A stretch of 42,201 bases of DNA from the IMG/VR virus record IMGVR_UViG_3300037882_000362, positions 1 through 42,201 of that record; one strand, 5' to 3'. This document shows positions 32,396 through 40,544 of the stretch, piece by piece. The notes beneath the pieces are model-generated. The model saw nothing but the letters and a program-made list of their open reading frames with translations, did not search any database and was not told the DNA's origin. Every line of letters begins with the position of its first letter. The first letter of the stretch is position 1. Both the position numbers and the translations under genes were made by a program. Source of the DNA: a virus.

Positions 32396-32400
32396 ATATC

Positions 32401-32799
32401 ATGCCAGCTAAAACTGATAAACAGAAAAAAATCTTCGATGCCAAGAAAGGTAAATCTGGCAAAGACAAGAAAACCGTCGAAAAAGTCGAGGGTGAAGAAG
32501 ATGAACAATCAGTCTCAAAACAATTGAAGGCTAAAGGCAAAGCTGAATTTAAAGGTCCAAGTGTTAAGAAGCGTGAAAAATTCGCACCAGCTACTAAGGT
32601 AGAGAAGCCGAAAAAAGGTGCAGGTTCTTATGATCGAAAAGATGAGAAAAAGCCTGTAAATGAAAATGCAGACATTATTAAGTTTATTGAGTGTATAATC
32701 ACAAAAAATTATGCTTCAGCGAATAAATATTTAAATAACGCGGTTGAGTTGAAGATTCAACAAAAAATTGAATCCGAAATCGAAACACCACTATTCTAA
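32401..32799 (+). CDS. Prohead core protein (gp67/gp68-like)
   Basis: 132 aa. The N-terminal 85 residues are a highly charged Lys/Glu low-complexity stretch (KQKKIFDAKKGKSGKDKK; VEKVEGEEDEQS), and the last 40 are helical: IIKFIECIITKNYASANKYLNNAVELKIQQKIESEIETPLF, like the C-terminal helix shared by T4-like prohead core proteins. Gp67 and gp68 fill the prohead with scaffold protein and affect capsid length. In T4 the order is 20-67-68-21-22-23; here the likely core gene lies between 21 and 22. The naming within the family is not certain. Confidence 0.7.
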   Translation: MPAKTDKQKKIFDAKKGKSGKDKKTVEKVEGEEDEQSVSKQLKAKGKAEFKGPSVKKREKFAPATKVEKPKKGAGSYDRKDEKKPVNENADIIKFIECIITKNYASANKYLNNAVELKIQQKIESEIETPLF

Positions 32800-32803
32800 T
32801 AAT

Positions 32804-33682
32804 ATGAAGAAAAATCTCAAAAATTTATTTACAGAAGACGTTCAGGCTATACTGACTGACGAAACTCTTACCGCTATTGAAGAAGCCTTCAATGCCAAAG
32901 TGGAATCTGCTGTCGAAGCTGCGCTCTTAGAACAAGACGAACTTTATGCTACCAAACTACAAACCTTCTATACTGCGATTGATAAAGATCACTCCAAGAA
33001 AATGAAGAGAGTTGTTGAATCAGTTGATAAATCAAATGCTTCCAAGCTTGTTAAAATTGTTAAACTGTATGAAAGAGATCACTCAATGGACGCTACTAAG
33101 TTCAAAAAGAGTCTTGTTGAATCCATCAGTGAATACCTAGAAGAATATCTTGTCGAAACTGTTGGTGCGAAAGATCTTGCTCAAGCTGTTAAAAACAAAA
33201 CTGCTTACAATGTCCTTGAAAACATGCGTAAAGTTCTATCAATCGATTCTGTCATGATGAAGGAATCAGTTCAAGAAGCTGTTATTGATGGTAAGAATCA
33301 AATCACTGAACTTCAAAAGGAAAACGCTGAACTTAAGAAACAGTTTAAAGCACTTTATGAACAAAACAAAAAGACTGAAGTTACTTCTCTTCTCGAAGCT
33401 AAAGTGTCCAAGTTCCCAGAAGCTAAAAAGAATTTCATCAAGAAAGCATTAGAAGATAAATCACTTGAATTTATTAATGAAAACTTTGACTATGCTGTTC
33501 GTCTATTTGACAAACAAGAAAAAACAAAACTAACAACTCTCAAAGAAGAAGCTTTGAAAAAACGAGTTGTTAAACCAGATGTCGTTCCTTTCCAAAAAAC
33601 TGAAAAAGTTATCGAGGAAAAGGTAAATAAAGACATGGGTGGATACCTCCACGCTCTTTCTAAAGGAAAGGGTTTAAAATAA
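32804..33682 (+). CDS. 22: Prohead scaffold protein (gp22-like)
   Basis: 292 aa from ATG 32804 (a TTG at 32768 lies inside the previous gene). The N-terminus MKKNLKNLFTEDVQ is capsid-targeting-like with an LFTE cleavage site. The rest is almost wholly helical and coiled coil, with abundant Glu, Lys and Ala, as expected for a scaffold that is later digested by gp21. Other conserved-looking stretches are LVKIVKLYERDHSMDATKF and KFPEAKKNFIKKALEDKSLEF. T4 gp22 is 269 aa. It lies directly upstream of the major capsid gene, as in T4, and contains a late box near its 3' end. Confidence 0.88.
   Translation: MKKNLKNLFTEDVQAILTDETLTAIEEAFNAKVESAVEAALLEQDELYATKLQTFYTAIDKDHSKKMKRVVESVDKSNASKLVKIVKLYERDHSMDATKFKKSLVESISEYLEEYLVETVGAKDLAQAVKNKTAYNVLENMRKVLSIDSVMMKESVQEAVIDGKNQITELQKENAELKKQFKALYEQNKKTEVTSLLEAKVSKFPEAKKNFIKKALEDKSLEFINENFDYAVRLFDKQEKTKLTTLKEEALKKRVVKPDVVPFQKTEKVIEEKVNKDMGGYLHALSKGKGLK
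33624..33629 (+). promoter_or_regulatory. Late promoter box TAAATA inside gene 22, probable promoter of gene 23
   Basis: TAAATA is followed by AAGAC and then an in-frame ATG (33635) 15 codons from the end of the scaffold gene. It could start a transcript 105 bases before the capsid ATG at 33740, where no closer box exists. Confidence 0.5.
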
Positions 33683-33739
33683 TTTCACCAAGAACTATGA
33701 AGCGAAAGCTTGAATCAAAAATAGAAAGAAAACTATCAT

Positions 33740-35227
33740 ATGAAAATTCCTCAAAGTATTGACCCAAAGAATGTAAATGCGATTGTCGCTAAATGGAAAG
33801 ACATTTTGGACTACAGCTCGAAAGACGTTGCAGAAATCCAAAACGAACACGTTTACCGCACAACTGCTATTCTGTTGGAAAACCAAGAGAGATGGTGTGT
33901 TGAAGAATCAAATGCTGCTGCCTCTGGTGGTGTATTTGGTGCTGGAACAAGCATCGGAGCTTCTGGACCAAATGTTTCTCCTAACGGAGACAACTATGCG
34001 GCTGGAGATTCTCGCCTTCCAAAAATCCTCATCCCAATGATTAGACGCACTTTCCCCGAACTCATCTCTAACGAGATCTGCGGTGTTCAACCAATGGGCG
34101 GTCCTGTTGGTCTTGCTTTCGCTCTGCGTTATCATTACCAAAATGCTGAACTTCTGAATACTGCCGACCATGTTGGTAGAGCTGCTGTCGGAACTGGTGG
34201 TCCTACATGGAACCCAAATACTCCTACCTATAGTGGTAATGGCCCAACGGCTACTGCTGCTTTATCTACGGAACTTGGTTATCAACTGTTGGATACTCGT
34301 TTCACTGGTGTCTCATCTCAACATCTTGTTGGATTAGCTGGTGTGTGGGACTTCCAAGCACAAGATCGTGGTGTTGCAGCACTCCTGCAAGACTATGAAA
34401 ACACTGGACGTATCCCTCAGATCGAAATGAAGTTCGAAAAAACCTCTGTTGAAGCTGGGACTCGTCGCCTTGCAACTCGTTGGTCTATCGAATTGGAACA
34501 AGATATTAAAAATATGCAAGGCATCGACATCGATGGCGAGCTTACTAATGCAATGTCTTACGAAATCCAAGCCGAAATCGACCGTGAAGTTGTAATGAGA
34601 ATGATCCAAGCTGCATTCAATGCAGGTTATGGTGCAGGATACTCCTTCTGGAGTCCTGTTAGTGCTGATGGTCGTTGGACTGCTGAACGTAATCTTACTT
34701 TCTACCAAAAACTTATTATCGAAGCTGGTCGTATGGCCGCTCGTAACCGTAGAGGTGCTGCCAATTTCATTATTGCTACCCCTCGCGTTTGCAGTATCCT
34801 TGAGATGCTTCCTGATTTTAAAGTTTACGAAATCAATGGCACAGTTTCGACTGCTGGTGTTGGTATCGCAAAGGTAGGAACAGTTGGATCTCGTTTCACT
34901 GTCTATCGTGACACAAGAACTGAAGTTCAGAATTCCGCTTATTATAATCCAAACTATTATGCAGCACCTTACACCGATCCGGTTGAGTATGCATTGATGG
35001 GTTATAAGGGATCTGAATACTATGACACTGGTATTATCTACTGTCCATATATCCCGATCATGGTGCAACGCGCTATCGATCCTGTTAATTTCACGCCTCG
35101 CGTTGGTCTAATGACCCGTTACGGTATTGTTAATAACATATTTGGTGCAAATCTTTATTACCATTTAATTATTGTAAAAGGTCTTGGTGTGGCATTTACT
35201 CCGGGTTCAGTTTCAGTTTATCTGTAA
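33740..35227 (+). CDS. 23: Major capsid protein (gp23-like)
   Basis: 495 aa (T4 gp23 is 521). Features of the T4-like HK97-fold capsid protein are clear: LPKILIPMIRRTFPELISNEICGVQPMGGPVGLAFALRYHYQ, KFEKTSVEAGTRRLATRWSIELEQDI, and the C-terminal GIIYCPYIPIMVQRAIDP with RYGIVNN. The N-terminal 60 or so residues (IPQSIDPKNVNAIVAKWKDIL) form the delta domain that T4 gp21 removes. The codons are richer in C and G than those of the neighbours (for example CGC and CTC), as in highly expressed genes. The leader between gp22 and gp23 has no late box; expression probably starts inside gene 22. A strong terminator follows. Confidence 0.96.
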   Translation: MKIPQSIDPKNVNAIVAKWKDILDYSSKDVAEIQNEHVYRTTAILLENQERWCVEESNAAASGGVFGAGTSIGASGPNVSPNGDNYAAGDSRLPKILIPMIRRTFPELISNEICGVQPMGGPVGLAFALRYHYQNAELLNTADHVGRAAVGTGGPTWNPNTPTYSGNGPTATAALSTELGYQLLDTRFTGVSSQHLVGLAGVWDFQAQDRGVAALLQDYENTGRIPQIEMKFEKTSVEAGTRRLATRWSIELEQDIKNMQGIDIDGELTNAMSYEIQAEIDREVVMRMIQAAFNAGYGAGYSFWSPVSADGRWTAERNLTFYQKLIIEAGRMAARNRRGAANFIIATPRVCSILEMLPDFKVYEINGTVSTAGVGIAKVGTVGSRFTVYRDTRTEVQNSAYYNPNYYAAPYTDPVEYALMGYKGSEYYDTGIIYCPYIPIMVQRAIDPVNFTPRVGLMTRYGIVNNIFGANLYYHLIIVKGLGVAFTPGSVSVYL

Positions 35228-35262
35228 TTGTCCTAGTTTAAATCTACTAAGTAAATCAAACG

Positions 35263-35296
35263 AAACCGGAGGAACCGAAGATCCTCCGGTTTTTTC
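35263..35296 (+). terminator. Intrinsic terminator after the major capsid gene
   Basis: A perfect 11-base-pair stem (35263-35273 with 35282-35292), GC-rich (CCGGAGG), an eight-base loop, and a T run at its end. It limits read-through from gene 23 into the next gene. Confidence 0.9.
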
Positions 35297-35329
35297 GTGC
35301 CTATATTTAAAATGTATCTATAAAATAAC

Positions 35330-35335
35330 TAAATA
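35330..35335 (+). promoter_or_regulatory. Late promoter box TAAATA, five bases before ATG 35341
   Basis: TAAATA, ATAAC, then ATG. It lies between the capsid terminator and the 149-aa gene, so that gene has a dedicated promoter. Confidence 0.65.
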
Positions 35336-35340
35336 ATAAC

Positions 35341-35790
35341 ATGGCTTACACATTCGCAACCGACCTTCTTTCTGCTGTAAAGACTGGAACTCCCAACTTA
35401 CTTGGATGCTCTCTTTCTGGTGCTGGAGTAACATTCCTATCCGGAAACAACGTAGTAATTGGAACACAACAAGTTGTTGTAGTTTTTCTTTCTGCTTCTG
35501 ATGTAGGTATTTCATTCAACCCAATTCAGGTTACAGTTCCTACTCAATCTCTGTCTACCTTTTCAGTAGCTTCATATCCACTTTCAACCGTTAGTGTTCT
35601 AGGTTCTGTCTTCAGAATTCCTTCACTTCTAAATGGTCAAACATTTGCAATCACAGAAACTGGTGTTGGTGGATATACTGTATTCGAATGGCTATCAACT
35701 ACTGTTGTTAATTCACTGTCTGTTTCAACAACTAATAATGTCGTCTCTCGCAACAGATCCAGAAAACGCCTACTAGGTTATCCAGCCTAA
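35341..35790 (+). CDS. Isolated 149-aa protein, possible head decoration or structural protein
   Basis: 149 aa, not recognised. It is rich in Ser, Thr, Val and Leu with short beta strands (QQVVVVFLSASDVGISF; SFSVASYPLSTVSVLG), no Cys-rich or enzyme motifs, and a basic tail (RNRSRKRLLGYPA). It is the only gene in the window bounded by strong terminators on both sides with its own late box in between, so it should be expressed as a single, possibly abundant, mRNA right after the major capsid gene. A small capsid decoration protein would suit that arrangement; the sequence does not prove it. Confidence 0.65.
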   Translation: MAYTFATDLLSAVKTGTPNLLGCSLSGAGVTFLSGNNVVIGTQQVVVVFLSASDVGISFNPIQVTVPTQSLSTFSVASYPLSTVSVLGSVFRIPSLLNGQTFAITETGVGGYTVFEWLSTTVVNSLSVSTTNNVVSRNRSRKRLLGYPA

Positions 35791-35803
35791 TATAAACAAT
35801 CTT

Positions 35804-35836
35804 AAAGCCCAAGGAGTAATTTCCTTGGGCTTTTTT
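35804..35836 (+). terminator. Intrinsic terminator after the 149-aa gene
   Basis: A perfect 12-base-pair stem (35804-35815 with 35822-35833), a six-base loop and a T run to 35836. The TTGACAATT element follows at once (35838). Confidence 0.9.
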
Positions 35837-35858
35837 ATTGACAATTGGTGAGTAGTAT

Positions 35859-35864
35859 TAAATA
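35859..35864 (+). promoter_or_regulatory. Late promoter box TAAATA, seven bases before ATG 35872
   Basis: ATTACAC separates the box and the ATG. TTGACAATT at 35838-35846, 34 bases before ATG, gives a second possible promoter element of the early type. Confidence 0.5.
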
Positions 35865-35871
35865 ATTACAC

Positions 35872-36609
35872 ATGTTTGTAAGAGGTTCTGGTTCTGGTTC
35901 TGAGTATAAAAGAAATGACAGTGGATTTTATCGCGGAATCGTTGTTAAGAATGATGATCCTGCGAGAATGGATCGCGTTAAGGTGTATATCCCTGAGCTA
36001 TCCAATCAACCATTTGATGATTGGTTTGATAAATTCAATACATTCGTTCTAAAGTCTCCCGGTATAAATTCCAATCCAAAAACTGAGAAGGAAAAAGAGA
36101 TTGTAGGAGATTGGGAAGATACCAAAATTTTTGATAGTATCATTGAAACGATACCATGGGCAGAACCATGCTATCCAATTCTAGGTGAAACTGGAAACTT
36201 CAGATATCATAAAGGTGATGTAGATATCTCTTTTATATCAGACTGCAATTACGAGGAAGGCTTCCGAGTAAATGATAACACAACCCCAACTCTTAGTGGG
36301 GGATCATTCTCACCAGCATTCCTATATGAAAACGTAGGAACTGTTTTAGGAGATGCATTCTCCAACCCATTAACCAACTTTACAGTTAAATGTAATCCAT
36401 ATTCATTCTCCTACAGACCATCCAAACACGTAAACAAAGCTAAGGGTGTATTTGGTATTCCAGAAGTGGGTGCTAAACTATGGGTGTATCATTACGAAGG
36501 TGATTCCAACTTCCCAATCTATTTTGGTAGCTATAGAGACTACCGTGAATTATCTCTAATAAATGACACTGACAACGATGAGAAGATCAGTGCTAAATAC
36601 CCCGATTAA
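35872..36609 (+). CDS. Baseplate hub protein, gp5 OB-fold part
   Basis: 245 aa. FYRGIVVKNDDPARMDRVKVYIPELS (about residues 19-44) is the OB-fold start of gp5/VgrG-like hub proteins (G-x-V-x-x-x-x-D-P-x-x-x-x-R-V-x-V-x-I-P). GVFGIPEVGAKLWVYHYEGDSNFPIYFGS (near 190-218) is its closing strand pair. There is no lysozyme domain, although T4 gp5 has one in the middle, and no beta-helix, which appears to be in the next gene. It forms the trimeric hub at the tail end above the spike. A terminator precedes it and the next gene follows after eight bases. Confidence 0.75.
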   Translation: MFVRGSGSGSEYKRNDSGFYRGIVVKNDDPARMDRVKVYIPELSNQPFDDWFDKFNTFVLKSPGINSNPKTEKEKEIVGDWEDTKIFDSIIETIPWAEPCYPILGETGNFRYHKGDVDISFISDCNYEEGFRVNDNTTPTLSGGSFSPAFLYENVGTVLGDAFSNPLTNFTVKCNPYSFSYRPSKHVNKAKGVFGIPEVGAKLWVYHYEGDSNFPIYFGSYRDYRELSLINDTDNDEKISAKYPD

Positions 36610-36612
36610 ATA
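36607..36612 (+). promoter_or_regulatory. Late promoter box TAAATA, five bases before ATG 36618
   Basis: The box overlaps the stop of the hub gene (TAA 36607-36609); AAACC and ATG follow. Confidence 0.65.
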
Positions 36613-36617
36613 AAACC

Positions 36618-38210
36618 ATGGGATTAGTTTATAAAAACAGAATGATTATTAATCAGCGTGGAGGTTCCATAGATATTGATAATACTACAGAGCAAGAAAA
36701 AATTAAATTATCACATAGAAGTGGTTCTAATTTTTCTATGACAAATGTTGTCAATGCTGAACTTGCTACTAACAATAAACAAATTAATGTAGTAAATGAT
36801 TCATTTGAAACCGTGGGAAATGATAAAAGTGTTTTCGTTGCAGGTAATCACACTGTAAGAACGGGTGGAAGTTCATTCCATTTGAAAGGATTCATAGATC
36901 AACCACAACTCGATGCATTCAGCAATTGGAAAGATGCCTATGAAGGTATAGCCAAGATCAACTCAGAGTTCAAGATCATGCGTGGAGGTGATAGTTATCC
37001 AAATGGAACTTCCACTTCCCAAGGTGGTAGTAGAGCATCTAATCCAGTTCTAGGATCTATTGTCTATACTGTAAACAATACCTTCAATGGATACAGTGGA
37101 GTCCCATTGCGTAGAAGTGATCAGGATGATGTTGCAACATATATTAAAGTTCCTGACGCTGGAAACACTCAAGCTGCCGCAGCTTTTGAAATAGTAGCAG
37201 ACAATATTACTCTTGCAGCAGGATCACAAGGATCTAGTGCTCCGGGTGTATTGGAATTTGGTGTTGATTTAAGTGCAGCTACCGAAGGTGGTTCTTGGTC
37301 TGCAAACACTCAAGCACAGTCAATCAATAATCTCATTCTTGGAATACAACCAATCCTAAACCCTATTGAACAACAGATGGGTGAAGGGGGAGATGAAACA
37401 TACTTCACCAAACGAAACAAGTTTGAACAAGTTGGTGCTGTATTCAATGATTATCCATCAATTAGGATTGATCACAAAGGTAGAAGTCAACCTCTGGAAG
37501 TTCTAGTCACTTCTCCGGGTGTATTCAAGAACCACGATTATATTCCACACGTAGAAGATGTAGATAACACATCCAACTTCCCATGTGGAAATGATGATGG
37601 TGTCGTTGGGAATAGACTGAGTAGGATCGTAGGTAGTGGTGGTATTCAATTGAAATCCACTGGACCATTTGAATTTGGTGGTTCTACAATGAAAGTAGGA
37701 TTCAAACGTATCAATATCAATGCATCACACGGCATTCAAATCGCGTCTGAAGAATCTGTAGAGATTCAATCTCTAAAAACAATCACTCTAAGAACGAACA
37801 GACAGGTTTACGTTGAGTCTGCTCTAGGAGTTAAAGGAAACCTAATTGTGGGTGGTGGTGCCTACGTTGAGGGTGAGTTATACTGCCAACACATAACTGC
37901 GCCACTGGAAGTTCATCAAACACAAGATACTACTGTGTTTGGAAAATTTTCTACTGAAAGTAGTAGATCTCTCTTAATAGGAGAGGCTGAAATTGGTGGT
38001 CAATATTATCCGGTGTATGCGCTACCCACTGACAATTTACTTGTCACTTATCCCCACAGCCATCACCACAATGGAATACCAATGCGTCTTACTAAGCGCA
38101 ACAAAGACGTTCGTGACTTTGCAGCACTTGAAGGAATCAACACACATAATAATGTTGCTCAATCCTTGCCGCAAAATCACGAACGCAAAGAAGCTCAGTT
38201 TATCGATTAA
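36618..38210 (+). CDS. Baseplate spike protein (gp5 C-terminal beta-helix-like)
   Basis: 530 aa. Short repeated strands typical of gp5-type spikes appear early (SIDIDNTTEQEKIKLSHRSGSNFSM; VGNDKSVFVAGNHTVRTG, residues about 60-85) and late (GIQIASEESVEIQSLKTITLRTNRQVYVESALGVKGNL, about 373-410). In between is an unrecognised insert with an acidic and Gln-rich stretch. YPHSHHHNG (about 476-484) may bind a metal, as the HxH motif at spike tips of P2 gpV-like proteins does; here it lies about 50 residues before the end. It would be the trimeric membrane-piercing spike. The split from the hub gene differs from T4, where one gp5 chain has both. Confidence 0.75.
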   Translation: MGLVYKNRMIINQRGGSIDIDNTTEQEKIKLSHRSGSNFSMTNVVNAELATNNKQINVVNDSFETVGNDKSVFVAGNHTVRTGGSSFHLKGFIDQPQLDAFSNWKDAYEGIAKINSEFKIMRGGDSYPNGTSTSQGGSRASNPVLGSIVYTVNNTFNGYSGVPLRRSDQDDVATYIKVPDAGNTQAAAAFEIVADNITLAAGSQGSSAPGVLEFGVDLSAATEGGSWSANTQAQSINNLILGIQPILNPIEQQMGEGGDETYFTKRNKFEQVGAVFNDYPSIRIDHKGRSQPLEVLVTSPGVFKNHDYIPHVEDVDNTSNFPCGNDDGVVGNRLSRIVGSGGIQLKSTGPFEFGGSTMKVGFKRININASHGIQIASEESVEIQSLKTITLRTNRQVYVESALGVKGNLIVGGGAYVEGELYCQHITAPLEVHQTQDTTVFGKFSTESSRSLLIGEAEIGGQYYPVYALPTDNLLVTYPHSHHHNGIPMRLTKRNKDVRDFAALEGINTHNNVAQSLPQNHERKEAQFID

Positions 38211-38839
38211 ACAATCTCATCGATAAATCCATAGAGAAGACATTCTTCTGCACTCAAGAACAAGTCTCTCTTCAGAAGTTCATCCAATCTCTTCATTGGG
38301 ATCTTTGTATATTCTTTGTAGAAAGTCTTAATGAACTTCATCATGTTTGTAGCATTTTCCATGCTATCTTCCATCTCGGAATACTTACCAACCATTCCAC
38401 CAGATAACTGATGAATTAAGAGGATGGCATGTTTTCCCATCAGTCTCTTCTTACCAATGACAGTGAGCATCGTTCCAGCGGAAGCGACACACCCATCAAT
38501 GTAAGTGTAGATTTTTGATTTCAAAGTTGGGATAAGATCAACTGCTGCTAATACAGCGTGTAGATCTCCACCATTACTTTTAACTCGTAGATGGATAATT
38601 GGGTCGAATCCTTCACCCAGAATATTTTTCGTATTCTGTAGTTTGGTATCAACTTCAACTAATAGTCGATTCAATTCCAAAATGGATTCATTAGTAATGT
38701 CTTCGTAGAAGAAGATTTTATTTTCCAGAACCCTAATAGACATACCACCACCCATAATTTGGATGGGGGATACTTGAGGTTCGTCTTCTTCCTCTTCTCC
38801 GAGAGACATTCTATACTTGTTGTTGTTTTTCCAATTCAT
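38207..38839 (-). CDS. ClpP-like serine protease
   Basis: 210 aa. It matches the ClpP core: LRVKSNGGDLHAVLAAVDLI, IYTYIDGCVASAGTML with nucleophile Ser120, ILLIHQLSGG with His143, and the helical handle after it; the C-terminal LLYGFIDEIV is also ClpP-like. The third residue (Asp) cannot be fixed by eye. Residues 1-35 are an acidic extension (GEEEEDEPQ). Phage ClpP-like proteins can be prohead proteases or general proteases; here gp21 already exists, so a different role such as host or phage protein turnover is likely. It lies 14 bases after nrdA, and its stop interlocks with the spike gene on TTAA. Confidence 0.85.
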   Translation of the reverse strand: MNWKNNNKYRMSLGEEEEDEPQVSPIQIMGGGMSIRVLENKIFFYEDITNESILELNRLLVEVDTKLQNTKNILGEGFDPIIHLRVKSNGGDLHAVLAAVDLIPTLKSKIYTYIDGCVASAGTMLTVIGKKRLMGKHAILLIHQLSGGMVGKYSEMEDSMENATNMMKFIKTFYKEYTKIPMKRLDELLKRDLFLSAEECLLYGFIDEIV

Positions 38840-38853
38840 ATGGTTGTTTAAAT

Positions 38854-40539
38854 TTAGTCAGCGCAGGATTCACATGTGTCCCATTTTTCACCCTGTTTCT
38901 CCAAAGCTGCGTGAGCTTGTGGATAGAAGTAATATACAGTCTTTAGGTTCTTTGTAAAGAAGGCATACTTGTGAATTTCGTAGATATCTTTTTTCGTGTA
39001 GTTCGGTCGATTCCAAAGATTGATGCTTTGCGCCATGTCAATAAATGGTTGTCTTTCGTCAGCGAGATCAATGATATCCTTTGGTGAGATCTCTGATGCA
39101 GTCTTAACAACTGCTCTTTCTTCTTTAGTGAGGAAATCCAAGTGTTGTGCTGATCCTAGATTGTTTAGGACAGATTCCCAAACTTCGGGAGTATTTTTTC
39201 CATGTCTTTCCAAATAGAAAGTGAGACGCTTGTTCTTCTTGGTGGATTGAATCCCAGCAAGAGACTTGACGAAATAGTTACTGGTGCTTGGTTCAACACC
39301 AAGATCAGTGTCGCATAAGAATGAAGTGGACTTATTAGGAGCAACCATCATCTGAGAAACATTGCGCCAAGGAATTCCAGCGTCAACACACATCTTAGGA
39401 CTGCCAAGTTTAGCACCAATCTCAACATTGTATTCATCAGCATATTTGCGAATGGTTGAGAAGATTTCAATGTTGATTATTCTGCTACCAATATCACCGA
39501 ATGCACAATCTTTGGATTGAACATATTCGTGGAATCCAAGTAGTCCAAGACCAACGTCACGCTTCTCAATTGCAGAACGACGAGCTTTCTCCATGAAAGC
39601 AACACCTTCAGTAAGGCGAATGAATTCAGATACGTTAATGTCCAAGAACATATAAGCATCCTTAATGATTTGTGGATTAGCTTTGATCTCATCCCAATGG
39701 ACAGCATTTAATGATGCGATAACACAAACAAAGCTTTTATCGTCATACTTAGGAGTAAGGACTTCTGTGCAAATGTTGGTTGAACAAACTTCATGTCCAA
39801 GTGCTTTATAGACTGGACTTTGATTCTTGTTGCAGTTCTCAATATCCACAAGGTAAAGCTTACCAGTGGACTCACGAACGCTCAAGCATTTGAGGAATCG
39901 TTTCTGTGCTTCCTTATCACCATCAAGAACTCTTTGTTTGAAACCAATTGGAAGAGTGATTCCTACGTTATTAGAAACGAGAGGATCTTCTTTATTTGGA
40001 TTGTTCTTACTGCAACGCTCTAAGAGATCGTAGAACTCAACATCATCAATAGAAATAAACGGCACGGAATAACCGCGACGTTGAGATCCTTGTGAAACCT
40101 TTTGACTTGCTCCAACAAGATCCTCAATCCAATCAAGTTTTGAGTTGGTATGAAATCCTTCTTCCACGAAAGTTCCTTTATCTGCAATATTGGAGAAGTC
40201 AGCACCAACACCACCACCTAACTTAGACATCATAGCAGTTTCACCCATTGCATAGTAAATGCCTTGGATGCTATTAGTAGGCGCAGTGATGTAACAAGAA
40301 ACAGGTAAAGGAGATGATCCTTTAGCGTTCTCTCTTCCAAGGTTTGCCCATTGTGGTGTTGAAGGACTCAATACTCTACGATGAATGTAATCAGAAATTC
40401 TATCTGCCAATCCTTCTGAGTATTGAGATTCATATCTCGCTACAACGTCACGAATCTCTTTAATTCGTCCGTCTAAATCTTTTCCGTTCAGGTAATTCTT
40501 CTTACGCATGAACTCCAATTGTTCTGTTCCAAATATCAT
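38854..40539 (-). CDS. nrdA: Ribonucleoside-diphosphate reductase large subunit (class I)
   Basis: 561 aa, shorter than bacterial NrdA (about 760) because the N-terminal ATP cone is missing, so dATP inhibition at that site is not expected. Catalytic residues are present: C82 in SCYIT, N255-x-C257-x-E259 in STNICTEV, C272 in CVIASLN, the Tyr pair in TVYYFYPQ, and the C-terminal C556-x-x-C559 for thioredoxin/glutaredoxin transfer. It reduces NDPs to dNDPs for phage DNA synthesis. The order nrdB-nrdA-clpP is a reverse-strand operon; nrdA starts five bases after the nrdB stop. Confidence 0.95.
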   Translation of the reverse strand: MIFGTEQLEFMRKKNYLNGKDLDGRIKEIRDVVARYESQYSEGLADRISDYIHRRVLSPSTPQWANLGRENAKGSSPLPVSCYITAPTNSIQGIYYAMGETAMMSKLGGGVGADFSNIADKGTFVEEGFHTNSKLDWIEDLVGASQKVSQGSQRRGYSVPFISIDDVEFYDLLERCSKNNPNKEDPLVSNNVGITLPIGFKQRVLDGDKEAQKRFLKCLSVRESTGKLYLVDIENCNKNQSPVYKALGHEVCSTNICTEVLTPKYDDKSFVCVIASLNAVHWDEIKANPQIIKDAYMFLDINVSEFIRLTEGVAFMEKARRSAIEKRDVGLGLLGFHEYVQSKDCAFGDIGSRIINIEIFSTIRKYADEYNVEIGAKLGSPKMCVDAGIPWRNVSQMMVAPNKSTSFLCDTDLGVEPSTSNYFVKSLAGIQSTKKNKRLTFYLERHGKNTPEVWESVLNNLGSAQHLDFLTKEERAVVKTASEISPKDIIDLADERQPFIDMAQSINLWNRPNYTKKDIYEIHKYAFFTKNLKTVYYFYPQAHAALEKQGEKWDTCESCAD

Positions 40540-40544
40540 AATTT

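Noticed and set aside
34334-35068. A 244-codon reverse-strand frame opposite the major capsid gene
   Set aside because: It lies wholly antisense to a well-supported capsid gene; its length is explained by the codon bias of the forward gene. No box, start context or domain supports it.
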